Assembly (NCBI GenBank): GCA_000787465.1
Contig: JSYX01000049.1
Span: 36,488 to 100,487, forward strand
Direction: 5' to 3'
DNA length: 64,000 bases
Source of the DNA: Thermomucor indicae-seudaticae
Lineage: Eukaryota; Mucoromycota; Mucoromycetes; Mucorales; Lichtheimiaceae
Shown here: positions 22,831-32,779 of the stretch, in pieces
Position numbering within the stretch: the first letter of the stretch is position 1
Layout of the letters: each line of letters starts with the position of its first letter
The notes under the pieces: model-generated
The model's input: only the letters and a program-made list of their open reading frames with translations
What the model was told of the DNA's origin: nothing
Databases searched by the model: none
Translations under genes and position numbers: made by a program

Positions 22831-23710
22831 CCGCTGTCGTCGGGATCTCGACCAATATCACCGATCAGTTCTTCTCGGACGTTGTCGTTTTCACGATCCA
22901 TGGAAAAAAAACAATAAAAGAAAGGGGAAGGAAAAAGAAAGCGATGCGGAAAAAAGGAAGACGAAACAAATTTGTCTTGGACAAAAACAGATATGCTCAG
23001 AATGGGCTAATACGAAAACAAGCTAAAGACCGCATCGAGATGTAAGAGTTGAGGTGCATACGTCAGACATTGCATTTTACTGTCTTTTCTATGCATAAAG
23101 CTACTTGCTCATGTGTGTAGATCACTTTCTCTCTTCACGTGCAGTCATAGGTATTGCAAGAGCTTAATTAATATAAACATCCGGGCACTATATATTGACA
23201 GGGAAATCCTGTTATGAACATGTTCACTTCCGGTCAACTCCATCAAAGCTGTGTCCGTCATGTGTATAAGGCTCATGGCTCGACAACAGCGTGGTTCTAG
23301 CAAAGCGTGTCCATTGTTTGGGCATGCAGACTTCCATTCCATTGTCGGAATCGCCACATTCGGCACTGGGAAGAATCCGGAAGCATCTTTGAATGCTAAC
23401 ATCGCGTTCGAGAATGACGATTCCAGCATTGGCTTGGTAGCGATCGCTTTTTGCACGCACAACGCCAAACTCGTTCTGTAAATTCTCCCTTCGCATACCG
23501 TATATGCCGGGTTTAATGCCAGATAGCTGAAACACCCGTTCTGTTCAAAATGACAGGGCTTTTTGCAACGTGCGCCCAAGTATAACAAGGCTGCTTGATA
23601 GTACATCTCGTTTTCTTTCTTGTGAAACTGAATGTTTGCGTTGTGTACTGCATATAACATCGATCATTTCGTTACAAAACAATAAGTAGTCGTGAGCGGC
23701 TGATGATATA

Positions 23711-23779
23711 AAGTGGGCGCTCGATATAACGATCACCCCTGAGAATGCCGAGGGTAATCGTTATATCGAGCGCCCACTG
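23711..23779. mobile_element. 69-bp palindromic pogo/Tigger-like MITE
   Basis: Two 22-nt arms, 23712-23733 and 23757-23778, are perfect reverse complements separated by 23 nt. The arm reads AGTGGGCGCTCGATATAACG then AT from the outside. The element is bounded on both sides by TA (23709-23710 and 23780-23781), the target duplication of Tc1/mariner transposons. The outermost pair is A on the left and G on the right, so one terminal base has mutated. CAGTGG...TCG.TATAACG is the form of pogo/Tigger terminal repeats as I know them. With no room for a gene it can only be a non-autonomous derivative, essentially two terminal repeats joined head to head. Confidence 0.75.
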
Positions 23780-25062
23780 TAGGTGTCAAGCTTTCTTTTT
23801 TCGCGCACGGCATTTCTTACGGAATAAACAGTGCCGAGTTGGTTCACCCCTGTTAGTTAGCGGGATCTAAGTTCTGATCCTTCGCTATTATCTCTTGTTC
23901 AGGTTGCTGTTGCAGGCGTGACATGCTATCCACAAAGGCTGCATGCTAGGTTAAAAGGACAGTAGGAATATAGAAAGAAGGGAAATGTCCAGTTGATAAC
24001 AAGATCTGGTCCGCAACCATAGACTGCATCTATGGCATTTTGGCTTTAGCCTTCGATCTCGTACCACCGTCATTTGTCATACTAGACAGAAACTTTGTTT
24101 TGCTTATTAGCAGCAACAAGTGAATCATTTTTCCGGCCGCCAGTCCGAAAACACACAGACAAATACTCAAGACAATGCTTTGAACATGATTGCAAATAAT
24201 GAGTCGATCGCACCAGCGTCACGATCAACCTGTACAATACAAGGATACCAGACGGCCATCCGTGATGGTTTTGCGTTATTCAATATGCGTTGGAATTAAC
24301 AAGTCTTTTATGAATTGGTTCGAGAAAATAAAGATACAGAGACACTAAACGGTCGAGTTTCGTTCATGAATGGACGAAATGTGTTTCAACGACAACAGCA
24401 ATGATGACGATTTCGGTCGGTCACACTCTGAAACTACCAGGCTTGAGCTTAACCCATGCCCCAGAATCATGCTTGCTAAGCAACAGTTGCGAAACCAGAT
24501 GCGTGCCGCTGTAGCAACAAATAAAGAGTCTTCGATGGTTCCCAATACCAAACGACCAACGTGTATTGCGCGCACGCTTCCAGACTACAGGGCCTTCAAT
24601 GAGACTTTTCGTAAATGCTGGCTGCACTGAATATGCATTCTTAAAGAAGTTTTTGGTTATCTGCTCATCCGAGCCGGTCTCGTGGTGATAATGTCCATGG
24701 GGTCATGGCGTTGGTCTTGTATTCTTTTTCCTCTTTGTAACCGTACCCACAGCATTAAATCAATACTCCTGAATTATGAACTCTCGCAGAAAGCACACGC
24801 GGAAAAAGCCCTGAACCATGCAGACGATTGTATTTGGCTTTCCCAAAACTAACAAACTTTGCCAATTGAGAACATCAAAGAATTGCACATAAACGCCGCA
24901 GCGGCCAGCCCATTTGAAACTCCGAAATCATCATTGTTCCGGTCCGAACCGATCGCTGTTTTTGGACTGCTTTTGGCGATGCTCCGACGGCGTTTCCCCC
25001 GTGTTGGACTTTTCTGGACGCCTGGGCCGACATAATGGCTGCGATGGGAATCCCGGCGTTTT

Positions 25063-25072
25063 ATTATAAAAA
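25063..25072 (+). promoter_or_regulatory. TATA box for the small gene at 25171
   Basis: The sequence ATTATAAAAAGG begins here, about 100 bp upstream of the start codon, followed by a long CT-rich leader (TCCCTTCCCCTCTCTCTC), a common fungal core promoter layout. Confidence 0.5.
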
Positions 25073-25170
25073 GGGCGACGATCTGGCTGTATTTCTGGAC
25101 GATCTCTCTTTCGCTTTCTCCCTTCCCCTCTCTCTCGATTCTCACTATTACCTTTTCTACAAGTAACACA

Positions 25171-25727
25171 ATGGCTTTCCAATTTGGCAACTATGGTAAA
25201 TGCGGATCACGAATGTTGGCCTTAATAACAACACGATGGTAACAATTTTTCTTGAAAAAAATTTTTTTAGGCAACTGGTCTGTGTCCCAAGGGTCTAAGC
25301 GCAGAATGAGAGACGATGAAGAAGAAAAAGAGGAATATCATGGAGAGGTATGAAGAAGAATTTGTGTGATACAATAATTTCATTCATCGTGCTCTAATCG
25401 ACGAAATTAAAGGGCTTGAAGCGATTCAATGATGAACGTACGCACCAACAATGGAAAGCCGCCGCCACAAAGCCGATAACACCTCCAGTCCTACCTTCCA
25501 TTACCTACGCGTCACCCGATTACCGGCCGCCACCTCGTCAGGATGCGCTATGGCTTCAACCACCACCACAACCGTCGATGACGATGGACGAAGACCTCAC
25601 CGACGAAGAATCGCTGCCAACTCCGTCATCTTCTTTGCAGCACCACCACCAAGTGAAATGTTTTTCTTCGCCCCACACCACAGGAAGCGCCACATTCAAC
25701 CATGTCCCCATGTTCCACCAGCATTGA
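25171..25727 (+). CDS. small low-complexity protein, unknown
   Basis: I do not recognise this protein. Exons 25171-25195, 25271-25347 and 25413-25727 join in frame to 138 residues. The N-terminus is MAFQFGNYGNWSVSQGSKRR, then an acidic stretch (RDDEEEKEEYHGE), a basic segment (LKRFNDERTHQQWKAA), and a Pro-rich C-terminal half with a DEDLTDEE motif and Gln/His runs. There is no membrane segment or signal peptide. A TATA box, CT-rich leader, two well-formed introns and a 3' A-rich end support a real gene. The composition suggests a disordered nuclear or regulatory protein, but that is only a guess. Confidence 0.6.
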
Positions 25728-25987
25728 TTGTGTTGCTAAGAAACAAATGCCCTGCCTTTCTCATGTCTCTGCATTTTTTTCCCAATTTTTTTTTCTCTTT
25801 TGTACATATGCATACATATCCCAAAGAAAACATAGAACTTTTTTTTGCCTTTTTGTTTCCTCAATGGTCATAAGGTTCTAGTTCAATAAAAAGAAACTGG
25901 GTTTCATTTCAGGTGTCTTTTATTCTTGTTTCCCCTTTTCCTCATTCTTTCTTTCTTTCGCTTCTGTCCAAGGGACACAAAGACCAA

Positions 25988-27747
25988 ATGATTTTTGTGT
26001 ATGGTCTTTGTATCTTTACGCTTCTCCTTTATTATCATGGAGGAACGGCCACCGGGGCCGCGACCGAGAAACTGATTCCGTTTGACGATGGCAACATCAG
26101 ATACTTTGGACGATGGCAGGCAACGGGCACGGATATGCGTAGCAGTTGGCCTGGTTCTTACTTTAAGACCAACTTTTACGGGACACAAATCAAGTTGCGG
26201 TTGAATGAGCCTGCGAGCGTGCATGTTCAACTTGACCAACGACCAGTAAGGGAGTTTCAGGCAACGGGCGAAGCGCCCATCGAACTCGACATTGCGCCAC
26301 CTGACCTTTCGGACGGGCATCATGAGCTCCTGGTGGCGTCTTCGGCGGCGGACAACACGACACTGCGTCTCGAATCGCTTGCACTGGCCATTGCCGGCGA
26401 CATGGCGCCACCGACCAACGTTTCCCCTGTTCTGGTGGAGTTTGTCGGCCACGACTTGTCACTGGGTATCGGCTCCAGTCAAGTGATTCCGACGAGTTTT
26501 CCGTGGCTTGTGTCGAATATGCTGGGAATCGAACATGCGCAGATCGCGTACCGGGACGCTTGGCTTATGGACCGTCCAGGCGTGCGCGGCATGGAAACGC
26601 GGTATTTCTCTTGGTCTCCTGATGTGGACGGCGAGTGGTGGGACTTTAGCAACTATGTGCCGTCTGCCATCGTGATTTTGTTGGGTCAAAACGATATCTA
26701 TGAAGAGGAGTATGATAGTGCGTTGATGGGCTTTTTGAAGCGAGTACGGTCTCATTTCCCCTACGCCAGCTTATTGGTGCTGTCGGAACCTCTAGGAGAC
26801 TTAGTGCGGCAATCGCAGCATGCAGTGTATCAGCTGAACGATCAGGGAGATCAGGATATTTACTTTGTCGATACAACGGGTTGGCTACAGCATGGATCCA
26901 ATGCATTTAGTGACTTTGTGAGTTGGGCAAAAAAGAGAAAGAATGACCCCCTTAACTAAAAGAGAATTATTAGAGGCACCTGAGTGACGTGGGTCACGAC
27001 CGCATGGCGCGGAAACTGGCGCCCTTATTACAGGCTAAGCTATCGACACCCAAGCAACCCCTGCCTGGGCCTCCACCCAACCCTAGCCTGCCTCACGATT
27101 GGCAGACGATGGATGTGGGCGACGAGGCATCGGTTGGCTTACCTGGCTCTGTGTCATTCGACTCGCCGTATACCTTTACACTGTGGGGATCCGGTATTGA
27201 CATCGGCAACGGGAAAGACGCGTTTCGCTACGTTTATCAAGCTTTATCGGGCGACGGTTATATCGAGGCGACGATTGTTTCTCATTCGACGTTTGCGGCG
27301 TGCGCCAAGGCCGGGATCATGATGCGAGAACACTTGGCGCTGGGTTCACCGAACGTGATGCTTGGCATTTCTCCAGCGGACGGCATTTTTGTTCAGCAGC
27401 GACCCAGCAATTTTAATGAAACCAAACTTGTCAAGAAACTCAGGGCATCGCCGCCCTATCGGATCCGGTTGATGCGCCAAGGAGACCAGTTTACGGCAAT
27501 GGCAAAGCGTAATACTGGTGAAAACGATGAAGAAGAAGATGACAGCTGGCAGATCGTTGCCAATTTGACTCAGATGAATTTTGCTAGAGACATCTATGTG
27601 GGCTTGGCTGTCACCAGTTGTGATCCATCGGTTGTCAGTGTTGCCAAATTTGCCAATCTTTCGCTAGGTGGAGGTATCGGTAATGGATTTTATTCGATAC
27701 AGTCGTCGAGTAACGAAAAAGCACGGATGATCTTACAGCGATACTAG
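25988..27747 (+). CDS. secreted CE2-like SGNH protein with C-terminal DUF1349/LamG-like domain, nucleophile missing
   Basis: Exons 25988-26917 and 26974-27747 (56-nt GTGAGT...TTAG intron) give 567 residues. A hydrophobic start (MIFVYGLCIFTLLLYY) is a likely signal peptide. The next 110 residues resemble the jelly-roll N-domain of family CE2 acetyl-xylan esterases (IRYFGRW...SSWPGSYF). The SGNH domain follows: block I reads EFVGHDLSLGIG (residues 152-163) where active enzymes have GDS, so the nucleophile Ser is Asp 156. The block III LLGQND (Asn 235) and the late SDVGH (Asp 315, His 318) are kept. The C-terminal 220 residues look like a DUF1349 or laminin-G-like beta-sandwich (YVYQALSGDGYIEA, AGIMMREH). 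It may be a carbohydrate-binding pseudoenzyme. I placed the start at the ATG before the signal peptide. Confidence 0.82.
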
Positions 27748-28055
27748 TCTTTTCTTTTCTCTTTTACCCCCTCCGAATGCGTGTGTATACCCTTCTCTCT
27801 CCTTTTTCCGAACTTTTGTATATCATTTTTCTTTCAACAAAAATGTAACATATCAAAAAGAAAAGTTGCGTGTTTAATTAATAAGGGAATTAGAGGCTTT
27901 TTGAGGATGATGATGATAATGTGTGTGGGAGAGCTAGAGAGAGGGGATCACGCGACTTCTGGAAAAAAAAAAGACAAAGAGCTGTGACACAGCCATCAAT
28001 AATTGGGGTATACCTTGGGAATGCTTAGCGGTTAATTATTTAAGAAGTGCTATCG
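27748..28055. other. intergenic between convergent genes, 308 bp
   Basis: The 3' untranslated regions of the CE2-like gene (+) and the cyclin gene (-) meet here. Pyrimidine-rich at the left, with an A9 run near 27970. No gene. Confidence 0.5.
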
Positions 28056-29088
28056 TTACTGAGTAGCGTGAGGAGTGTTTTCAGTGGTCGCCTTTTGTTT
28101 CTGGAGTTGCTGCGCCCAGACGATCAGGCTAGCCGGATCGGTCAGCGTTAGATCGTAACTGAGAAAATGCAGGAACTCAATTTCCATCCGTAAGGCTCGT
28201 AAGACTCGTTGACTTTTGGCTCTTTTGTCATCGTCGTCGTCATTCTCGTCAGATTTGGGCGAAGCCGGCGGAGACATGGTTGCCGGATCCGGTGGTTGTA
28301 ACGTGGATCGTTCCGTTGACTCCGGATAATAATATCGTCCGACGGTCGGACAAGTTGTCGATAACGGCGTTGTTGTATCGACCACTAACCGCAAGTTGGC
28401 ATGGATAAATTTGACAGCCATCATGTACGCAACTACTACCAATCGATGGCTGCAACCTTCTGCACCGCGAATATTTCTGTATTTCTAATGTGTAATAAAG
28501 TTAATATCGCTGTTCCGCTGGCTTTTCTTTTTCTGAACAACTTGCCCTTTTCAATCGATCGATATAGCGAATAGCGACTAGTAGAGTAAAGCTTGGACAA
28601 ACGGTAGGAATGGCTGCTGTGTTTCGACAAGTGATCCGTAGTGCATCATCAAGGCTACAGCTTTTTGGATCGATGCCTGTCGTTCGTAACAAATGATTCA
28701 TGACTTGGACTACATCAGTTACGCGCGCCTCGGTTGGATCAGCTTCCCATGCCTGAACAACATAGTTTGCCAGATGTACTAAATTGACACCCGTTATTGC
28801 TACTGTCAATCGTCATAGGCAGAGACAGAAAAAGGACTTACAGAGGCATTCTTGACTGAGTTGTTCACGTTGATTGTATTGAATGGCTCGAAGAAACAAT
28901 CCCGCTTGTCTGTAGCTTGGCGTATAGGCTCGTTTGGCACTTATATCCAACGCTGTTGATACATCCTTGTGTTGCATTTCTTCATGTTGCCGGATCGAAT
29001 AGGGCGCACTGATCTCGTAGATATCATACATGCGTCCTGTTGAGCTGTCCTTGCGTCGATTGGCGAATAGCTTTACTTTGGCCTTCAT
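28056..29088 (-). CDS. PHO80/PCL-like cyclin
   Basis: Exons 29088-28842, 28802-28542 and 28459-28056 give 303 residues. Residues about 120-270 are a cyclin fold of the PHO80 type: IPTVCPSFTLLVAIRYIDRL, then a short variable link at the exon joint (KRAKGCSHRLVVVAYMMAVK), then the last helices (RMEIEFLHFLSYDLTL). A long acidic and Pro-rich insertion (DENDDDDDKRAK) sits between helices 3 and 4. The final donor, GTTGTT, is weak but is the one that keeps the cyclin box intact. PHO80-type cyclins pair with Pho85-like kinases to control phosphate response, polarity or glycogen use; which one cannot be told. The ATG at 29088 is preferred; an upstream hydrophobic in-frame extension lacks plausible leader features. 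Confidence 0.8.
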
Positions 29089-30582
29089 CTCTTTTTTGTG
29101 TCCAGGGTGAGCGAAAAGAAAGAAGAAACAAAAAAGAGTAAGGTCCTTACACGACGCAATTCCTTTATGTAAAAGAAAAGCCGCCTTGCATAAAGGCGCA
29201 ACAACTTCCGGGTAATATAATGATCCGGTTGTACAAACCCAGCTACATCGGGCCAAAATCAACAAAAGACGTGGCAAAAGGGGGATGCGAATGAATAAAA
29301 AAAAGGTGGCATGAATTCTGGTGTTCCTTTTCGATAAAGGAAGAAAAGAAAAGATTTTCTCCAACTTGTTTTAGGGTTTGACAGAAAACAAGAGCCCTTA
29401 TAGGTCTGAAACATGGAAAGAGACCACGGGATCAGTCCCCGATACAGAGATCAAAGAAATCCCAAAGGACGGTTTGTGCTTTTTGAGCAAGCCTTCCTCC
29501 TCGGCCCTACCAAATGACCGAGCAAAATCATATACCCGTCCGCTTGGATCCTCCCATAATGCGGGCGTCGAAAGTAGGTAATAGGGAGGGGTGAAGGGGT
29601 GGGAAGAGAGCGAAAAGACCATGTGTGTGCGATTTATGCCTATGTCAGCCCATTTTTTGCCTCACCTAAAAGTTATCAGATCACCCTCAGCAAGAACAAA
29701 AGCGGGAAACAATGTGTAACCGGTAATGGAAAACGCCGATGGAAAAGCCGGTTTTCTACACTTCCGGCACGGCTAAAATGTAATCCATCCCCTTTTGCAC
29801 TTAAAGGAAACATGCATAAATAGCATTATTAAGCGCTTATAGTAAAACGCCGATCTGAAAAAGAGGTTTTCCGTCAAGTCGACGACGGAGCCGATTCAGC
29901 ATCTCTTTTCGATGCTGAATCAGTGTTTCCGATCAAGCGATGCCAAGAATAGAAGGGCCAATAGCAGGGTAGTAGACCAAACCGGTCCTGCGCCAAGACT
30001 GTACTGTGTTCGTTCCGTTTTCCTCATTGCCTACTTAACGCGACTGATTGGCGTTGCATTATGACGAAGGAAAGTAGGGAGGATGAGATCTCGTACAGGT
30101 TTTCCCGGTAGAACACCTTTCGCAATAGTCACCATGTTCGTACTGTGTCTTCTTTCTCATCTTAGATACCCACTGTTCAGCTTGCTATGAGACATAATGA
30201 ATGCCTCACGGCTGCGCTTTTCTTTGGGTTTCAAGCGCAACATAAACTTGGTTCCAGACACTTGATGGTCCCAAAAGGTGACATATCACCTTTCTCGGCT
30301 CACTGATTATTGTGCCATCAAGCGCATGAGACTGCTTAAACTAGTATTAATCAACTTCGTTTCTGAGCCTGAGTTAAGCTGCTAGAAAGTGTGGTTAGCT
30401 GTCGATATGATACCAAGTGTAGGACAGCAAGTTTCCAACTGCATTGTCCTGAAGAAATGCTGCTTGGAAAGGAGGAAGCAGAATGTCGGTTATATACAAG
30501 CCACATTTGGCTGACCAATTCCAGCCTGTCTCGCAGAGTTAAGTGCCACACTTGGCCGACCCCGACACTTCATTGCAACAAA
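29089..30582. other. intergenic, 1.5 kb with small hairpins
   Basis: No gene assembled. It contains a perfect hairpin (29893-29921), and two similar words, AAAACGCCGAT at about 29728 and 29843, each followed by an A-rich/T-rich inverted pair. The right part leads into the PAM16 start. Confidence 0.45.
29893..29921. repeat. perfect 11-bp inverted repeat (hairpin)
   Basis: GATTCAGCATC (29893-29903) and its exact complement GATGCTGAATC (29911-29921) are separated by a 7-nt loop TCTTTTC. No T-run or gene end lies next to it, so it is not an obvious terminator. Confidence 0.7.
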
Positions 30583-31182
30583 ATGGTAACAAATTTCAAG
30601 TCCCTGGGTAAATCCTTTCACTGAAGCTAATGCTTCTTATTCTATAGTCTGCAAGACTTATTGCTCAAATTGTTGTTTCACTTGGTACCGTTGTCGGCCG
30701 TGCATTTATCGCCGCATACAAGCAAGCTGCTGCAAGTATGTAAACGTAATGCTTTGCCTGGGTCAGATAAATTAACATGACCTCTCTCTCACTCATTCTA
30801 GATGCTGCACAGGGTGGAGGAGCAGCAGCTCGAGGAGTAAAGGAAGGTGCCGTTGATGCTTTAACTCGGAAAACGGGAATGACGCTTGAAGAAGCATGCC
30901 AGATTCTCAATGTGACAAAGGACGCTGACCTTAATCAAATAACAAAGGTATGAACTAAACTTTTGTGAAAAAAAGGGATTGATTAACCAAATGCCTTGCT
31001 TGCTTTAGAACTATGAGCATTTGTTCAGTGTAAATGATACCTCAAAAGGCGGATCCTTCTACCTGCAGTCAAAGGTTGTCAGAGCAAAAGAAAGGATAGA
31101 ACTCGAGCGGGCCGAGGAACTTAAAAAGCAAGCCAAGCAACAAGAATCTTCATCATCAGAAAACTCCACGCCCTCCTCATGA
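30583..31182 (+). CDS. PAM16: PAM16/TIM16, mitochondrial import motor subunit
   Basis: Exons 30583-30585, 30648-30735, 30802-30947 and 31009-31182 give 136 residues (yeast Pam16 is 149). Exon 1 is the ATG alone, directly followed by GTAACA. The protein starts [20 protein letters not shown], the hydrophobic start typical of the family, then a short Gly/Ala-rich linker ([11 protein letters not shown]). The J-like domain follows: [24 protein letters not shown], and [20 protein letters not shown]. As in all Pam16 proteins the J-domain lacks the HPD motif; it binds Pam14 and restrains its stimulation of mitochondrial Hsp70 at the TIM23 channel on the matrix side. The C-terminus is Ser-rich. Confidence 0.9.
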
Positions 31183-31416
31183 ACAGCTGCTCTATTTTGA
31201 TTATTATCTTGTATATGTTACTTCCCGTTAGAGATCCACCCTTTTCTCATCCACCCTAGAAAACATTTGCACGTTTCGAGCACACTGTGAATATATCATA
31301 CCTTTCTTAAAGAAAAAGAACGATAGGGGGAAATGCATATGTATAGAAGATCATATACGCAGGTATATAAAATGGATGCAATACGGAAGAAGGGAAGTCA
31401 TATGTCAAGATATCAC

Positions 31417-32504
31417 CTAACCACGGCAGGCACCAAAAGCTATGAAGCAAGAACAAAAGTTTAATCACGGGGATCCAGCAGTTACACCAAAAGACACTTA
31501 CCAGGAAAACCGCACACAGAGGCAGCGATAAAGTAAGCAATCAGCTATGTAGAGGAGTTAAAACTTAATTCCTTATGTTCCCTATCTGTTAAACTTACGA
31601 AGAGTAGAATACCAATCATGATCATCAACTTTGTGTTCTTCCACCACATAGCACGCTGAAAAACAGTTTAGCTTGGCATCCATCGTTAAATCATGCGCCT
31701 CTTCTTACCTTGAGCTGAGTGCTACGCTTTTTGAATGCAAAGGCTTGTTGATTCAAGTTATCCGTCTTATCCACCAGCAATTCAATCCGTTCGCCTCGTT
31801 CCAGGACCCGTTCTAATCAGGTAACAAGGTTTCTTCAACAAGGTATGATCTTCTCCCAAGCATGAGCTCGCTACCTTACCGATATTGTGTACCATGACAT
31901 CCTTGACCTGTTCAATCTCACCATGCACTTGCTTCAATCGATCCGAACTAGGATTGGACGAGAAGTATTCCTTTGACGTCAAACGGGTTAGTTTCCGGGT
32001 AGCTCCAAATCAATGGACCGATACAATTTACCATTTGCTTGGCAAGGACCCGTGAAAATTCGTTTAAACCATAAGGAGGCGATTGGAGCGCCCGGTCCTT
32101 TCCATACATATTCGAAAACTTGCTCTTGACGTCTTCAAGGAAAGCAAAAGGGATACGTCGTCCAAACGAGTCGTCTGCCATGCACATGTAGGTGATGCCA
32201 TCCTCAGAAATGTAGTGGAAAAGGTATCTGTTCCGCATAGAAAAGAGGTTATGACGTGTCGTTACATCTGCTGTCCTTTTTCATTACCTGTCATAGACGT
32301 ATGTCAGCTTCGAATTATTGGGTGGTATCTTTTCCAGAATGGCCTGAGTGACTACAAGGTAAACGCGATCAAAGCGTCAATCGAATGAAGAAAGTCAAAC
32401 AAAACACCCATGGATTCGTTACCAGTGCCATAGTTGCCTGTACTATTGGTATGTTCAGCAAGAATGATAGAGCCATGCGCAATGACACTATAAATCAAGG
32501 ACAT
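31417..32504 (-). CDS. VAMP7-type longin SNARE
   Basis: Eight exons (32504-32423, 32351-32288, 32227-32032, 31970-31880, 31812-31709, 31655-31599, 31544-31502, 31439-31417) give 219 residues, the length of human VAMP7. The N-terminal longin domain is complete: MSLIYSVIAHGSIILAEHT, KLTYVYDRYLFHYISEDG, MADDSFGRRIPFAFLEDV. The R-SNARE helix follows (EIEQVKDVMVHNIERVLERG, then ERIELLVDKTDNL) with the zero-layer Arg in place, then a basic-Trp junction (RAMWWKN) and one C-terminal membrane anchor. It acts in fusion with the vacuole/endosome. The last two exons are only 43 and 23 nt; they finish the anchor with CGFPAFGACRG. Convergent with PAM16, with 234 bp between stop codons. Confidence 0.9.
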
Positions 32505-32779
32505 TTTGCTTTTGAAACAAGGATACAGAAACAGGTAGCAAAAGGGTCGCAGGATTTGGGGCGCCTACGCACGGGCGGTAGCACACGGTTCGGTAGAATG
32601 TTTTAGCGAACGATTATGGAAAGACACTTGTTTTCTGTACGTTACTGGATTTACTTATTACTTCAAGGAAAAAAGAAAAAGACACAGATGGATAAAGGAG
32701 CTAGCCAATAATATATAGACTAATAAAGTAGGACATGGAATTCTTTTACTTTGGGTTTGCAAAGCTTAGTGATCCGCAC

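Larger units (their letters stand above)
22831..25170. other. gene-poor interval of 2.3 kb with a palindromic element
   Basis: No assured gene. It holds a 69-bp palindromic transposon-like element (23711-23779) and an open minus-strand stretch at 23145-23660. It also has an open plus-strand stretch at 24370-24630 of doubtful coding value and, at the right end, the promoter of the small gene at 25171. Confidence 0.5.

Noticed and set aside
23145..23660. Minus-strand open frame of 171 codons, Cys-rich
   Set aside because: A second frame on the same strand (23224-23535) has equal or better composition, neither has a domain, signal peptide or splice support, so I could not choose; possibly decayed sequence.
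24370..24630. Plus-strand open frame of 86 codons
   Set aside because: Mirrored by an equally long minus-strand frame; no domain, promoter or splice signal. Left out as a gene.
29893..29921. Rho-independent terminator
   Set aside because: The hairpin lacks a following T-run and this is a eukaryotic genome; it is only reported as an inverted repeat.
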